A stretch of 64,000 bases of DNA from Chryseolinea sp. Lineage in GTDB: Bacteria; Bacteroidota; Bacteroidia; Cytophagales; Cyclobacteriaceae. Below, in pieces: positions 8,864 through 17,243 of the stretch (position 1 is the first letter of the stretch; each line of letters starts with the position of its first letter). The notes under the pieces were generated by a model. It worked only from the letters and a program-made list of their open reading frames with translations, was not told the DNA's origin and ran no database searches. Location of the stretch: assembly GCA_025923195.1 (NCBI GenBank), contig JAICGJ010000005.1, positions 22,981 through 86,980 of the forward strand, in the 5' to 3' direction. The translations under genes and the position numbers were made by a program.

Positions 8864-10342
8864 ATGGGGAAAGAAATACCTACTCGAAGTGAAGACTATT
8901 CTTTGTGGTACAATGAACTCGTAAAAAAGGCTGATCTAGCGGAACACTCTGATGTTAGGGGGTGTATGGTGATCAAACCCTATGGATATGCCATTTGGGA
9001 GAAGATGCAGCAAGCACTGGATACGATGTTCAAGAATACAGGCCATGTAAATGCGTATTTTCCCTTGTTTGTGCCAAAGAGCATGTTCGAAGCTGAAGAA
9101 AAAAACGCCGAAGGTTTTGCCAAGGAATGTGCCATCGTGACACATTACCGCTTGAAATCTGATCCGCACAATATGGGAAAATTAATCGTCGATCCAGACG
9201 CAAGACTTGAAGAAGAACTGGTCGTGAGACCGACCAGTGAGGCTATCATATGGAATACCTATAAAAAGTGGATCCAATCCTACAGGGACCTTCCATTGCT
9301 GATAAATCAATGGGCGAACGTGGTACGGTGGGAGATGCGTACCAGGCTTTTCTTGCGCACATCGGAATTCCTCTGGCAGGAAGGGCACACCGCACACGCG
9401 ACCCAGGAGGAAGCCGTTCGCGAAACCGAACAGATGCTTGACATTTATGCTGAGTTCGTCGAAAGATTTATGGGGGTTCCAGTTGTAAAAGGCAGAAAAT
9501 CAGAAGGCGAAAGGTTTCCTGGAGCTGTAGAAACATATTGTATCGAGGCGATGATGCAGGACGGAAAATCGCTGCAAGCAGGTACTTCCCACTTCCTGGG
9601 ACAGAATTTTGCCCAAGCTTTTGATGTAAAATTTGCCAACAAGGATGGCACGCTCGACTATGTCTGGGGTACTTCGTGGGGCGTCAGCACACGGCTGATT
9701 GGTGCTTTGATCATGGCACACTCTGACGATGACGGCTTGGTCCTCCCACCAAAATTAGCGCCTATCCATATAGTGATAATACCTATTTTTCGCAATGGCG
9801 AGGAACTTAAGAAGGTTTCTGAAGCTGTTGATCCGATCATGAAGTCGCTAAGAGCTCAAGGTTACGCCATAAGATTCGACGACAGAGACACACAGAAACC
9901 AGGGTTCAAATTTGCAGAGTGGGAGTTGAAGGGAGTTCCTGTGAGGCTTGCAATAGGACCAAGAGATCTCGATAAGGCTACGATAGAGGTCGCAAGGCGC
10001 GACACCAAAGCGAAGGAGACCCGACCGCTGGCAGGCATCGCCGATGAAATTCCTAAGTTGCTGGACGACATTCAGAAAAATATGTTCGAAAAAGCCTTAA
10101 AGTTCAGAGAAAACCTGACCACGGAAGCAAATTCGTTCGACGAATTCAAAAGTATTTTGGACGGGAAGACGGGTTTTGTTTCTGCCCATTGGGACGGCAC
10201 TATAGAAACGGAAATTGCGATCAAGGATGAAACCAAGGCCACAATCCGTTGTATCCCGCTTGATTCCAAGAAAGAAAAGGGAGTTTGTATTTATTCGGGC
10301 AGACCATCCGAACAGCGAGTTCTATTTGCACGGGCATACTAG
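8864..10342 (+). CDS. proS: Prolyl-tRNA synthetase
   Basis: ProS charges tRNA-Pro. The 492-residue length, lack of the bacterial INS editing insertion and the N-terminus ([26 protein letters not shown]) mark the type 3, archaeal/eukaryote-like form common in Bacteroidota. Class II motifs are visible: motif 2 around [20 protein letters not shown], the [11 protein letters not shown] substrate loop, and motif 3 around [17 protein letters not shown]. The C-terminal domain ends in ARAY, the Tyr-terminated end typical of this type. It diverges from the secreted protein gene. A TATATTTG -7-like box lies at 8818-8825, but without a well-spaced TTG. Confidence 0.97.
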   Translation: MGKEIPTRSEDYSLWYNELVKKADLAEHSDVRGCMVIKPYGYAIWEKMQQALDTMFKNTGHVNAYFPLFVPKSMFEAEEKNAEGFAKECAIVTHYRLKSDPHNMGKLIVDPDARLEEELVVRPTSEAIIWNTYKKWIQSYRDLPLLINQWANVVRWEMRTRLFLRTSEFLWQEGHTAHATQEEAVRETEQMLDIYAEFVERFMGVPVVKGRKSEGERFPGAVETYCIEAMMQDGKSLQAGTSHFLGQNFAQAFDVKFANKDGTLDYVWGTSWGVSTRLIGALIMAHSDDDGLVLPPKLAPIHIVIIPIFRNGEELKKVSEAVDPIMKSLRAQGYAIRFDDRDTQKPGFKFAEWELKGVPVRLAIGPRDLDKATIEVARRDTKAKETRPLAGIADEIPKLLDDIQKNMFEKALKFRENLTTEANSFDEFKSILDGKTGFVSAHWDGTIETEIAIKDETKATIRCIPLDSKKEKGVCIYSGRPSEQRVLFARAY

Positions 10343-10402
10343 CTGGTTGTAGATTTTATTGAAAATTATCCTCACATTCGTAGTCCCTTAAATCCGTGCT
10401 CC

Positions 10403-10873
10403 ATGTTCATGTGGGTAATCATCATAGCTCTGCTGGCGATAGGCCTGGGACTCATAATTATTGAGCTCGTCTTCATTCCAGGTACGACAGTGGTGGGATT
10501 GTTAGGCCTGATTTTTACTATTGTCGGTATTGTTATTAGCTATCGGCATTTTGGCAATGATATTGGGCTTTACATTTTACTGGGCACATCAGCTGCAGCG
10601 TTGGTTACCCTTTACTTTAGTTTTCGTTCGCGGGCATGGTCACGGTTTTCACATAAGTCCGCCATCGACAGCAAGGTAAATGAAGGCATGCTTAAAGAAT
10701 TAAATGTCGGGGATGAGGGAACCACGCGGTCTGCCCTGCGACCCATCGGAACTGCCGAATTTGGAAACCGGAACTTTGAGGTACGAACAACGGGAACTTT
10801 TTTAGACACCGGAACGCGAGTGAAGATCGTTCGAATTCAATCCAATCAAATAATAGTTGAACCCTTAAACTAA
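10403..10873 (+). CDS. NfeD-like membrane protein
   Basis: A 156-residue protein with two or three N-terminal membrane segments ([57 protein letters not shown]) and a C-terminal OB-fold-like NfeD domain (about 95-155; [34 protein letters not shown]). NfeD proteins partner with flotillin/SPFH proteins in membrane microdomains. The gene directly precedes floA by 8 bp, which supports that pairing. Confidence 0.9.
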   Translation: MFMWVIIIALLAIGLGLIIIELVFIPGTTVVGLLGLIFTIVGIVISYRHFGNDIGLYILLGTSAAALVTLYFSFRSRAWSRFSHKSAIDSKVNEGMLKELNVGDEGTTRSALRPIGTAEFGNRNFEVRTTGTFLDTGTRVKIVRIQSNQIIVEPLN

Positions 10874-10881
10874 TTAATATC

Positions 10882-11877
10882 ATGCCCACCGAAGCCGTTT
10901 CTCTACTAGTACTGATTTTTGGTCTTCTCATCCTTTTTTTCATATTCCTTTATTTTGTTCCCGTCAATCTCTGGATCACAGCCCTGTTTTCAGGCGTAAA
11001 GGTTAGCTTGCTGAACCTGATTTTGATGAGGATTCGTAAAGTACCACCTCGCGTGGTGGTGGATTCTTTAATAACGGCTACGAAAGCCGGATTACAGATT
11101 TCATCCAATGATCTTGAAACCCACTACCTGGCAGGTGGGAACGTGCCAAACGTAATTCGTGCCTTGATATCGGCCGACAAAGCGAACATCAGCTTGACTT
11201 TCAAACAAGCTACCGCTATCGATCTGGCTGGACGCGATGTGTTCCAGGCTGTTCAGATTTCCGTTAATCCCAAAGTAATTACGACACCCAAAGTCGCCGG
11301 GGTTGCCTCTGATGGCATTCAGTTAATTGCCATTGCTCGCGTGACAGTTAGGGCGAGTATAGCTCAATTGGTCGGTGGCGCTGGTGAAGATACAATTCTT
11401 GCACGTGTAGGCGAAGGAATCGTATCCTCTATCGGTTCTGCCAAGTCTCACAAGGAAGTGTTGGAGAGCCCGGACAAAATTTCAAAGTTAGTTCTATCCC
11501 GTGGGCTAGACGCAGGTACCGCGTTCGAGATATTATCTATCGATATAGCAGACGTCGATGTTGGAGCAAATATTGGTGCAAAACTGCAAATAGATCAGGC
11601 CTCCGCCGACTTGAAGGTTGCTGAAGCAAGAGCTGAGGAACGCAGAGCAATGGCGGTAGCACTGGATCAGGAAATGAAGGCAAAAGCCCAGGAGGCAAGG
11701 GCAAAAGTTATCGAGGCTGAGGCTGAGATACCGAGAGCGATTGCATCCTCTTTTGAAAAGGGAAATCTGGGAATCATGGACTACTATAGAATGCAAAATG
11801 TACAGGCCGATACGGAGATGCGCCAGTCTATTTCGGGCTCTGGAAAAGGTGCGCCCGGAGCTCCGAAGAAAGACTAG
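10882..11877 (+). CDS. floA: Flotillin-like protein FloA
   Basis: FloA is a bacterial SPFH scaffold of membrane microdomains. The 331-residue product has one N-terminal hydrophobic hairpin (about 5-45), the conserved segment [20 protein letters not shown], an SPFH core (about 70-230; [37 protein letters not shown]), and a coiled-coil Ala/Glu-rich tail (about 235-290; [34 protein letters not shown]). Length fits the FloA/YqfA family. It is cotranscribed with the upstream NfeD gene. A repeat element begins just after its stop codon. Confidence 0.95.
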   Translation: MPTEAVSLLVLIFGLLILFFIFLYFVPVNLWITALFSGVKVSLLNLILMRIRKVPPRVVVDSLITATKAGLQISSNDLETHYLAGGNVPNVIRALISADKANISLTFKQATAIDLAGRDVFQAVQISVNPKVITTPKVAGVASDGIQLIAIARVTVRASIAQLVGGAGEDTILARVGEGIVSSIGSAKSHKEVLESPDKISKLVLSRGLDAGTAFEILSIDIADVDVGANIGAKLQIDQASADLKVAEARAEERRAMAVALDQEMKAKAQEARAKVIEAEAEIPRAIASSFEKGNLGIMDYYRMQNVQADTEMRQSISGSGKGAPGAPKKD

Positions 11878-12110
11878 AGTTCCGTTGTCCGTTGTCCGTT
11901 ATCCGTTATCCGTTAATAGTTAATAGTTAATAGGGAGTGAGCGAGGGTGTGTCGCTCGATTACAACTCGAATGGCGAAGAATGGACAAGACTACAAATTA
12001 ATAATGTTACCGATTGACATCCTGCACTAATCGGGATCGAGCGACACACCCTTCCCCGCACCCACTATTAACTATTAACGGATAACTAATAACGGTTAAC
12101 GGTCAACATT
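11878..12110 (+). repeat. Palindromic intergenic element, copy 1 (short core)
   Basis: The whole floA-WG spacer is one nested inverted repeat. The outer arms are runs of GTTGTCCGTTATCCGTT and TTAATAG repeats on the left, answered by TATTAACTATTAACGG-type sequence on the right. The inner arms are GGGTGTGTCGCTCGAT (from 11946) and its exact complement ATCGAGCGACACACCC (near 12036). An unrelated core of about 70 bp lies between. A second, larger relative occupies 52527-52921 and an arms-only relative lies near 32507-32577. No ORF or transposase is present. It may be a REP/MITE-like non-autonomous element, and its long stem could also stop transcription from both convergent genes. Confidence 0.8.
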
Positions 12111-14231
12111 TCAAAATCTCACCTCGCTCCACTGGGCGTTAACCTTGCCCAAGAAAACATCATTATAGGCATCGTAGCTGATGTAATCGTAAATCAGCGG
12201 TATTGTACTGATGCCCTTCAGACTAATGGCACCATATTTTCCATTGCGCTCGACAATTATGTATCCATTGTTCAGATCTCTCAGTTGGCTATATTTTGGG
12301 TTGATGAGTATTTTACCCTGCGCATCCGCAAGTCCGACTAAATTGTCCTGCCGGATTATAATATTACGGTGAGGCAAAATCTCGATTGACTGGTAGCGAG
12401 GGAAGAGTACAAGTTTGCCAGATGTCGCAGCAACACCAAACAGTCCTTTTTGTTTGACAACGGACAGGCCATTCTTGAAGGCAGACACTTCATCAAAGAT
12501 CGGTTGTATGGCGATTTTGTCATCGTGACCAATGAAGCCCCATTTTCCTCTGATTTTCATGGCAGCATATCCGTCGCTGAACGGCTGGATGTCGTCGTAG
12601 CGATTGGCGATTCTCAGTCGTCCTTGCGAATCAATGAATCCGAACTGACCATTCTTCTTTATCCCTCGTAAGCCTTCACTTTCGGGGTAGATCTTTTCTA
12701 CGCGCTCGGGCAATAGCTTCCGGTCAAGTATTACACCATTCATTCCAATCTCCCATATCGTGCCTGAGGGAAGGTATTCGAACAAGCTCTCTTCCCGCAC
12801 CTCAAGTCTGTTCTCAGAAAAATATACAATATTATTATCCAATGACTTAAGGTACACCGTCGGAGACCCGAATTCTAGAAAACGATCGTCGCCTATGAGC
12901 ACAATTTTGTTGGGCCTCGGCGTAACAAGCCAATGCTCTCTTTGATTGATGATTCCATATTGACCGTGAAACTTTACGACAATCTTGTCGCCGTGTTGCT
13001 GAAGTATAGAGTCATAGGTACAAGAAAGTATTTGTTTCCCATCCGGGTTAATGGCGCCCCAGAAGTTTCTGCTGATAACGGGGAAGAAACGACCATTGAA
13101 GGGAAGTATGGCATCGTACATTTTGGTGTGAAGAGATCTGCCTGTTGAGTCAAGCAGTATCCATCCGTCTTTACCCGTTAGCTTTTGATGCGACGGATAA
13201 TAGTGGCCATCACGCTTCAGCGCTGAATAATTTGGCGGAATTATCACCTTACCATCACCTCTAATTACACCACATTTTCCGTCTATACAGAATATAGCCG
13301 TTCCATTTCGAAAACTTTCAAGCGAATGCATTCTTATCGTCGATACAGGTTTTAAGGTGTAATCTGTGAGTTGGATTGCGCCTGAATTCCTGATCGCCAA
13401 CAAATTTTTACTGATTTCCCCCACCGAGTCGGCCGATACTTTTTGATGGAGCTTGTTTTCCCCGCTTAGAAAAAACCATGTGGCGGTTTGCCTTGTGGAA
13501 ACTTTACCATCCCCTTTGATTTGAATCTCTTGAGACTGAGCTTCAATTTTAGTGACTCCATTCCGGTCTATGAGACCCTGACGTCCACTTTGATATATAA
13601 TGGCATAGTCCTTTTTGAAGTGTGACATGCTATCGTTATCAAAGTTTGTAAGCTGCTTGCCGATATCTGTGAACAGAGCCCATTTACCTTCGAAATTTTC
13701 TGCAGCATAGCGCAGGCTACCAACGGATTTTATATTCTTAAACGTTTGAGGAATGAGCATTCTGTTTTCAAGATCTATCAGTCCGTACTTGTATTGATCG
13801 CCGACTTTGCTAAAAACAATGGCGCGAAGGGAAGACAGTCTGATATCGTCGTATTGAAATGGAATAATTTCTTTACCCGCAGGATTGATGACCCCGGAGA
13901 CTACACGAAGTGATAACGGAGATCTTTTTCTTGCAAACAGTAGTGTTGCGTCGACTGGAGAGATTTCTTCGAACTCCGCTTTAGTGATAAGCTGGTTGGA
14001 AATATTTATCAACCCCCATTTTCCGCCAGTGCGATAGCCAGTCGCATTACTCATGATTGAGAACTTTCCATCGCTCCAGCCAAGAGCCTCATACTTTGCC
14101 GGTATTAAGACTTTACCAGCCTCGTTCTTAAGGCCTACCTTGCCGTTGTCCTCAAACACGCTATACCCTCTGGCAAATAGGGAGCAGAAGCAGAGGATTA
14201 CAACGCAAAAAATGTTTTTCACACGTTTCAT
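12111..14231 (-). CDS. WG-repeat secreted protein
   Basis: The 706-residue protein has a signal peptide (about 1-22) followed by many WG beta-repeats along its whole length. Recurrent units are of the form GK(W/Y)G(L/F)I(N/D)..G(K/R)..I.P.(Y/F)D.I, for example KWGLINISNQLI, QFGFIDSQGRLRIANRYD and KWGFIGHDDKIAIQPIFDE. WG proteins are common in Bacteroidota, and most have no known partner; a periplasmic or surface binding role is inference. A TAACTTTG -7 box lies 6 nt upstream of the ATG, with TTTG 16 nt further upstream, which would give an essentially leaderless transcript. Confidence 0.88.
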   Translation of the reverse strand: MKRVKNIFCVVILCFCSLFARGYSVFEDNGKVGLKNEAGKVLIPAKYEALGWSDGKFSIMSNATGYRTGGKWGLINISNQLITKAEFEEISPVDATLLFARKRSPLSLRVVSGVINPAGKEIIPFQYDDIRLSSLRAIVFSKVGDQYKYGLIDLENRMLIPQTFKNIKSVGSLRYAAENFEGKWALFTDIGKQLTNFDNDSMSHFKKDYAIIYQSGRQGLIDRNGVTKIEAQSQEIQIKGDGKVSTRQTATWFFLSGENKLHQKVSADSVGEISKNLLAIRNSGAIQLTDYTLKPVSTIRMHSLESFRNGTAIFCIDGKCGVIRGDGKVIIPPNYSALKRDGHYYPSHQKLTGKDGWILLDSTGRSLHTKMYDAILPFNGRFFPVISRNFWGAINPDGKQILSCTYDSILQQHGDKIVVKFHGQYGIINQREHWLVTPRPNKIVLIGDDRFLEFGSPTVYLKSLDNNIVYFSENRLEVREESLFEYLPSGTIWEIGMNGVILDRKLLPERVEKIYPESEGLRGIKKNGQFGFIDSQGRLRIANRYDDIQPFSDGYAAMKIRGKWGFIGHDDKIAIQPIFDEVSAFKNGLSVVKQKGLFGVAATSGKLVLFPRYQSIEILPHRNIIIRQDNLVGLADAQGKILINPKYSQLRDLNNGYIIVERNGKYGAISLKGISTIPLIYDYISYDAYNDVFLGKVNAQWSEVRF

Positions 14232-14237
14232 CTAGCA

Positions 14238-14265
14238 CAAAGTTAGATCAGAAAATGGAATCAAA
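14238..14265 (-). promoter_or_regulatory. Candidate promoter of the WG-repeat gene
   Basis: Read on the minus strand the sequence is TTTG-N16-TAACTTTG. The -7 box fits TAnnTTTG exactly; the spacing is slightly short. The -7 box ends 6 nt before the ATG at 14231. Confidence 0.45.
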
Positions 14266-14341
14266 TAATTTTTATGAAATTTGTCCGGTAGACGGTATAA
14301 GGAGGGATGTAAGATACCTGTCAAATTAAAAGCAAAAAGAG

Positions 14342-15718
14342 ATGTATATCCAACAGCTGTATACAAATTGCCTCGCTGAAGCGGCATACTATATCGAGTC
14401 AGAAGGCAATGCAGCCATCATTGACCCGCTGCGCGAGACCGAACCGTATTTATCGCTTGCCAATCAACGCGGAGCAACCATTCGGTACGTTTTCGAAACT
14501 CACTTCCACGCAGATTTTGTCTCTGGACACATCGATTTGTCAAGGAAAGTTAACGCGCCAATTATATATGGCCCCGAGGCAAATACAAATTATGAGGTTT
14601 ACAATGCTAAGGACGGTGAGGAATTTAAACTTGGAAGGGTTAAAATACGCGTGCTGCATACCCCTGGCCATACGCCGGAATCTTCGTGCTACTTGTTGAT
14701 CGATGAAAACGGAAAAGAATATGCGGTCTTTACAGGCGATACTTTGTTTGTAGGTGATGTGGGCAGACCCGATTTACTAGACGGTGTCATATCCAGTGAA
14801 ACGCTCGCGGGCATGTTGTATGATTCCCTTCAACAAAAAATAAAAATATTGGCCGACCATGTCATTGTGTACCCGGCACACGGTCCCGGTTCCGCATGTG
14901 GAAAGAGTATTGGAAAAGAAACATTCTCTACGATCGGCGAACAAAAGAAGTTTAATTACGCCCTTCAGGAAATGTCCCGAGAAGAATTTATTGAAAAAGT
15001 AACGGAAGGAATTTTGCCTCCTCCTGCGTATTTCTTTGAGGATGCGCGTATTAATAAAACTGGCTATACTCCTATCGACGACGTGATCACCAGGAATACA
15101 AAGCCTTTAACCCTGCAGCAGTTCAAAAAAGCCGTTGATAATGGAGCTTACATACTTGACACACGCGCGGCGGACGACTTCGAAAAGGGATTCTTACCCG
15201 GCTCGATAAATATTGGACTTAACGGTCAGTTTGCGGTCTGGGTGGGTACACTGGTTGATATTCAACGGGAACTTGTCCTAGTAACCGAACCCGGCAAGGA
15301 AGTTGAGAGTGTATTGAGGCTTGCAAGAGTCGGGTATGAAAAGATTACTGGCTACTTACAAGGCGGACCGTCAGCATACGATGGCCCGCTAGATCACGTT
15401 GACTCTATCGCCGGGGATAAAATTCAGGAGGAATTAAATTCAGGAGCCATCATTCTGGACGTCCGGAAGCCAGGCGAATGGAATGTAAGTCATGTTAAAG
15501 GAGCTATTTTTTTACCACTTGCAGACTTTCCTGACAACCTAGCCAGCCTTGATAAGAACAAAAAATATATCGTGCATTGCGGAGGCGGCTATCGTTCCAT
15601 GACCGCTATCTCCATCATGAAAAAGCTTGGCTTTAATAATCTAGTAAATATTTACGGAGGATTCGGAGCGCTTCAGGATGCAGGACTTGAAATTCTGACG
15701 GAAGCTCTAACGGCATGA
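14342..15718 (+). CDS. MBL-fold hydrolase with two rhodanese domains (persulfide dioxygenase-like)
   Basis: The 458-residue protein has an N-terminal metallo-beta-lactamase domain (about 1-240) with the metal motif THFHADFVSGH (residues 53-63), HTPGHTPES near 113 and a GDTLFVGDVGRPDL segment. This pattern is typical of ETHE1-like persulfide dioxygenases. Two rhodanese domains follow. The first (about 255-350) lacks the catalytic Cys loop and is probably inactive. The second (about 360-455) has HCGGGYRS, an active-type Cys loop near residue 412. The likely role is sulfide or persulfide detoxification using glutathione or a similar thiol; the substrate is inferred from the family. Confidence 0.88.
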   Translation: MYIQQLYTNCLAEAAYYIESEGNAAIIDPLRETEPYLSLANQRGATIRYVFETHFHADFVSGHIDLSRKVNAPIIYGPEANTNYEVYNAKDGEEFKLGRVKIRVLHTPGHTPESSCYLLIDENGKEYAVFTGDTLFVGDVGRPDLLDGVISSETLAGMLYDSLQQKIKILADHVIVYPAHGPGSACGKSIGKETFSTIGEQKKFNYALQEMSREEFIEKVTEGILPPPAYFFEDARINKTGYTPIDDVITRNTKPLTLQQFKKAVDNGAYILDTRAADDFEKGFLPGSINIGLNGQFAVWVGTLVDIQRELVLVTEPGKEVESVLRLARVGYEKITGYLQGGPSAYDGPLDHVDSIAGDKIQEELNSGAIILDVRKPGEWNVSHVKGAIFLPLADFPDNLASLDKNKKYIVHCGGGYRSMTAISIMKKLGFNNLVNIYGGFGALQDAGLEILTEALTA

Positions 15719-15762
15719 CCATACGCATGAGTCCTCATTTAGTCGGTCAGGCTCACTAAGGA

Positions 15763-16902
15763 TTATTCCAGCTTTTTGTGAAAGAATAGCTCGTGGTCTT
15801 CCAACAATTCAGGATGAGCGATTTTGACAAGATCTTTCAAAATTAGGTCAGGTCGCAAGTAACCAAGCTCCAGAAACTCGCTTCCCCCTTTTGCCCCTCT
15901 GCGCGCATTGGATGTGTAGACTTGATTTTCTCGGTAAGCCCTGAACCTCGCATATCTATGATCGGCATGTTGAATTTCCTGCATAGACTCAAATGAACCT
16001 ACGCCAATCCATAAGTCCGCATTGTAAGCCCTTTCATAGACCGATTCAAAGTCTAATTCGAGGAATCCGTTTGAAGTATCATTGCTCCACAAATAGTTGC
16101 AACCACCGTCTCTCAGTAATTTGGCGGCATAATTCTGGCCGCCCGGCAGGAACCATGCATCACCATAAACAACGCCGCTTAACACCGAGGGTCTTTCGGC
16201 GGCATTATCCACTAGAGCTTTCGTGTTTAGATAATCTTTTTCGATGGTCTTGAAAACAGAGTCCGCTTCTTCCTCTTTGTTGAAAAAAAGCGCCATAAAT
16301 TTTATCCACTCTGCTCTGCCGAGAGGGTGTTTTTCCAGATACTCAGCATTTATAGCAACCGGTACATTCAAGTCTTCAATTTTCTTAAATTGCCCGTAGT
16401 CGCTGTTCATCGTATAGCCCAGGACCATATCGGGCTTTAACATGGCAATACGTTCAAGATTCAACCCTTTATCCACACCTAGCTCCTGAACTTTGCCGGC
16501 ATCAATCCGGTTTCGCGCCCGTTCTGAGCTGATGTAGTCCGTGGTAGGGAACCCCGATAGTTTGTCGGTTTCATTCAGGTAATCCAGAAGCGGTATATGG
16601 GTTGTTGATGTGCAAACTATTGATGATAACGGGATGCGGATTATGCGCACATCAGCCTCATGCGATGGAACGGTCTTTCCTTTTGATACTAATAAGTACT
16701 TGTATCCTGACGTCGCTCCCTGGAATGGATATAATACTTCAACCAGCTTGGTACCGTCGTCCTGATATGCGACCCTGAATCCTGTCGCATACTGGATGGT
16801 TGTCGCTGAATTATTAGTGGCATAGGTGTCAGCACTCTTTTCTTTCTGACAGCCAATTAGGATCAAAATCACAGTCACTCTCAATACGAATATATGCCTC
16901 AT
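15763..16902 (-). CDS. Vitamin B12 ABC transporter substrate-binding lipoprotein (BtuF/FecB-like)
   Basis: I place the start at the ATG at 16902, which gives a lipoprotein signal (MRHIFVLRVTVILILIGCQ) and 379 residues; the longer track ORF adds 29 residues of noncanonical N-terminus. The sequence has the two-lobed periplasmic-binding pattern of BtuF/FhuD-type proteins: RIPLSSIVCTSTTHIPLLDYL, GKVQELGVDKGLNLERIAMLKPDMVLG, and a C-terminal ELGYLRPDLILKDLVKIAHPELL. The divergent neighbour is a cobalamin riboswitch and a BtuB-like receptor, so corrinoid is the most likely ligand. The permease and ATPase genes are not in the window. Confidence 0.82.
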   Translation of the reverse strand: MRHIFVLRVTVILILIGCQKEKSADTYATNNSATTIQYATGFRVAYQDDGTKLVEVLYPFQGATSGYKYLLVSKGKTVPSHEADVRIIRIPLSSIVCTSTTHIPLLDYLNETDKLSGFPTTDYISSERARNRIDAGKVQELGVDKGLNLERIAMLKPDMVLGYTMNSDYGQFKKIEDLNVPVAINAEYLEKHPLGRAEWIKFMALFFNKEEEADSVFKTIEKDYLNTKALVDNAAERPSVLSGVVYGDAWFLPGGQNYAAKLLRDGGCNYLWSNDTSNGFLELDFESVYERAYNADLWIGVGSFESMQEIQHADHRYARFRAYRENQVYTSNARRGAKGGSEFLELGYLRPDLILKDLVKIAHPELLEDHELFFHKKLE

Positions 16903-16982
16903 GTTTGCAAGATAGCGGTTCCAGTGGTGATGATCAGAAAGCCCTGAAGTCGGAGTGACAAATAAATTGTGACGATAGCGCA

Positions 16983-17014
16983 TTTGCAAAATACAACGGA
17001 GTGGCTTACGTTTG
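16983..17014 (+). promoter_or_regulatory. Promoter of the B12 receptor locus
   Basis: TTTG at 16983-16986 and TACGTTTG at 17007-17014 are separated by 20 bp, an excellent match to the Bacteroidota promoter consensus. Transcription would start near 17020, just before the cobalamin riboswitch. Confidence 0.65.
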
Positions 17015-17025
17015 TTTCGGATTTT

Positions 17026-17206
17026 GGTTCTTCTGCTGTTACAACATCAGAAGATTAAAAGGGAATACCGGTGTGATACATATCAATTCCGGAGCTGTCC
17101 CCGCAACTGTAATTCATATCGTAATGCTGACAATCCGATTGCCACTGTGTCGCAATTCGCGCCATGGGAAGGCGTCAGCAAGTGAAAAGCCAGGAGACCT
17201 GCCACA
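17026..17206 (+). promoter_or_regulatory. Cobalamin riboswitch (AdoCbl-type)
   Basis: All conserved blocks of the cobalamin aptamer occur in order: AAAAGGGAAT, CCGGTGTGA, GGAGCTGTCCCCGCAACTGT, GCCACTG, GGGAAGGCG and AGCCAGGAGACCTGCC. It senses intracellular cobalamin and normally shuts expression down when the vitamin is plentiful. It lies between a good promoter and the BtuB-like gene. A small hairpin, CTTTC-GGGT-GAAAG, follows near 17228-17241 and covers an AAAGG sequence next to the ATG at 17244, which suggests control of translation. The short ORF at 17001-17213 is a shadow of this RNA. Confidence 0.95.
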
Positions 17207-17243
17207 AATCTAAATTTTAATCAGAGCTTTCGGGTGAAAGGCA

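Noticed and set aside
17001-17213. 70-residue plus ORF upstream of btuB
   Set aside because: It covers the cobalamin riboswitch; the sequence is explained by the RNA.
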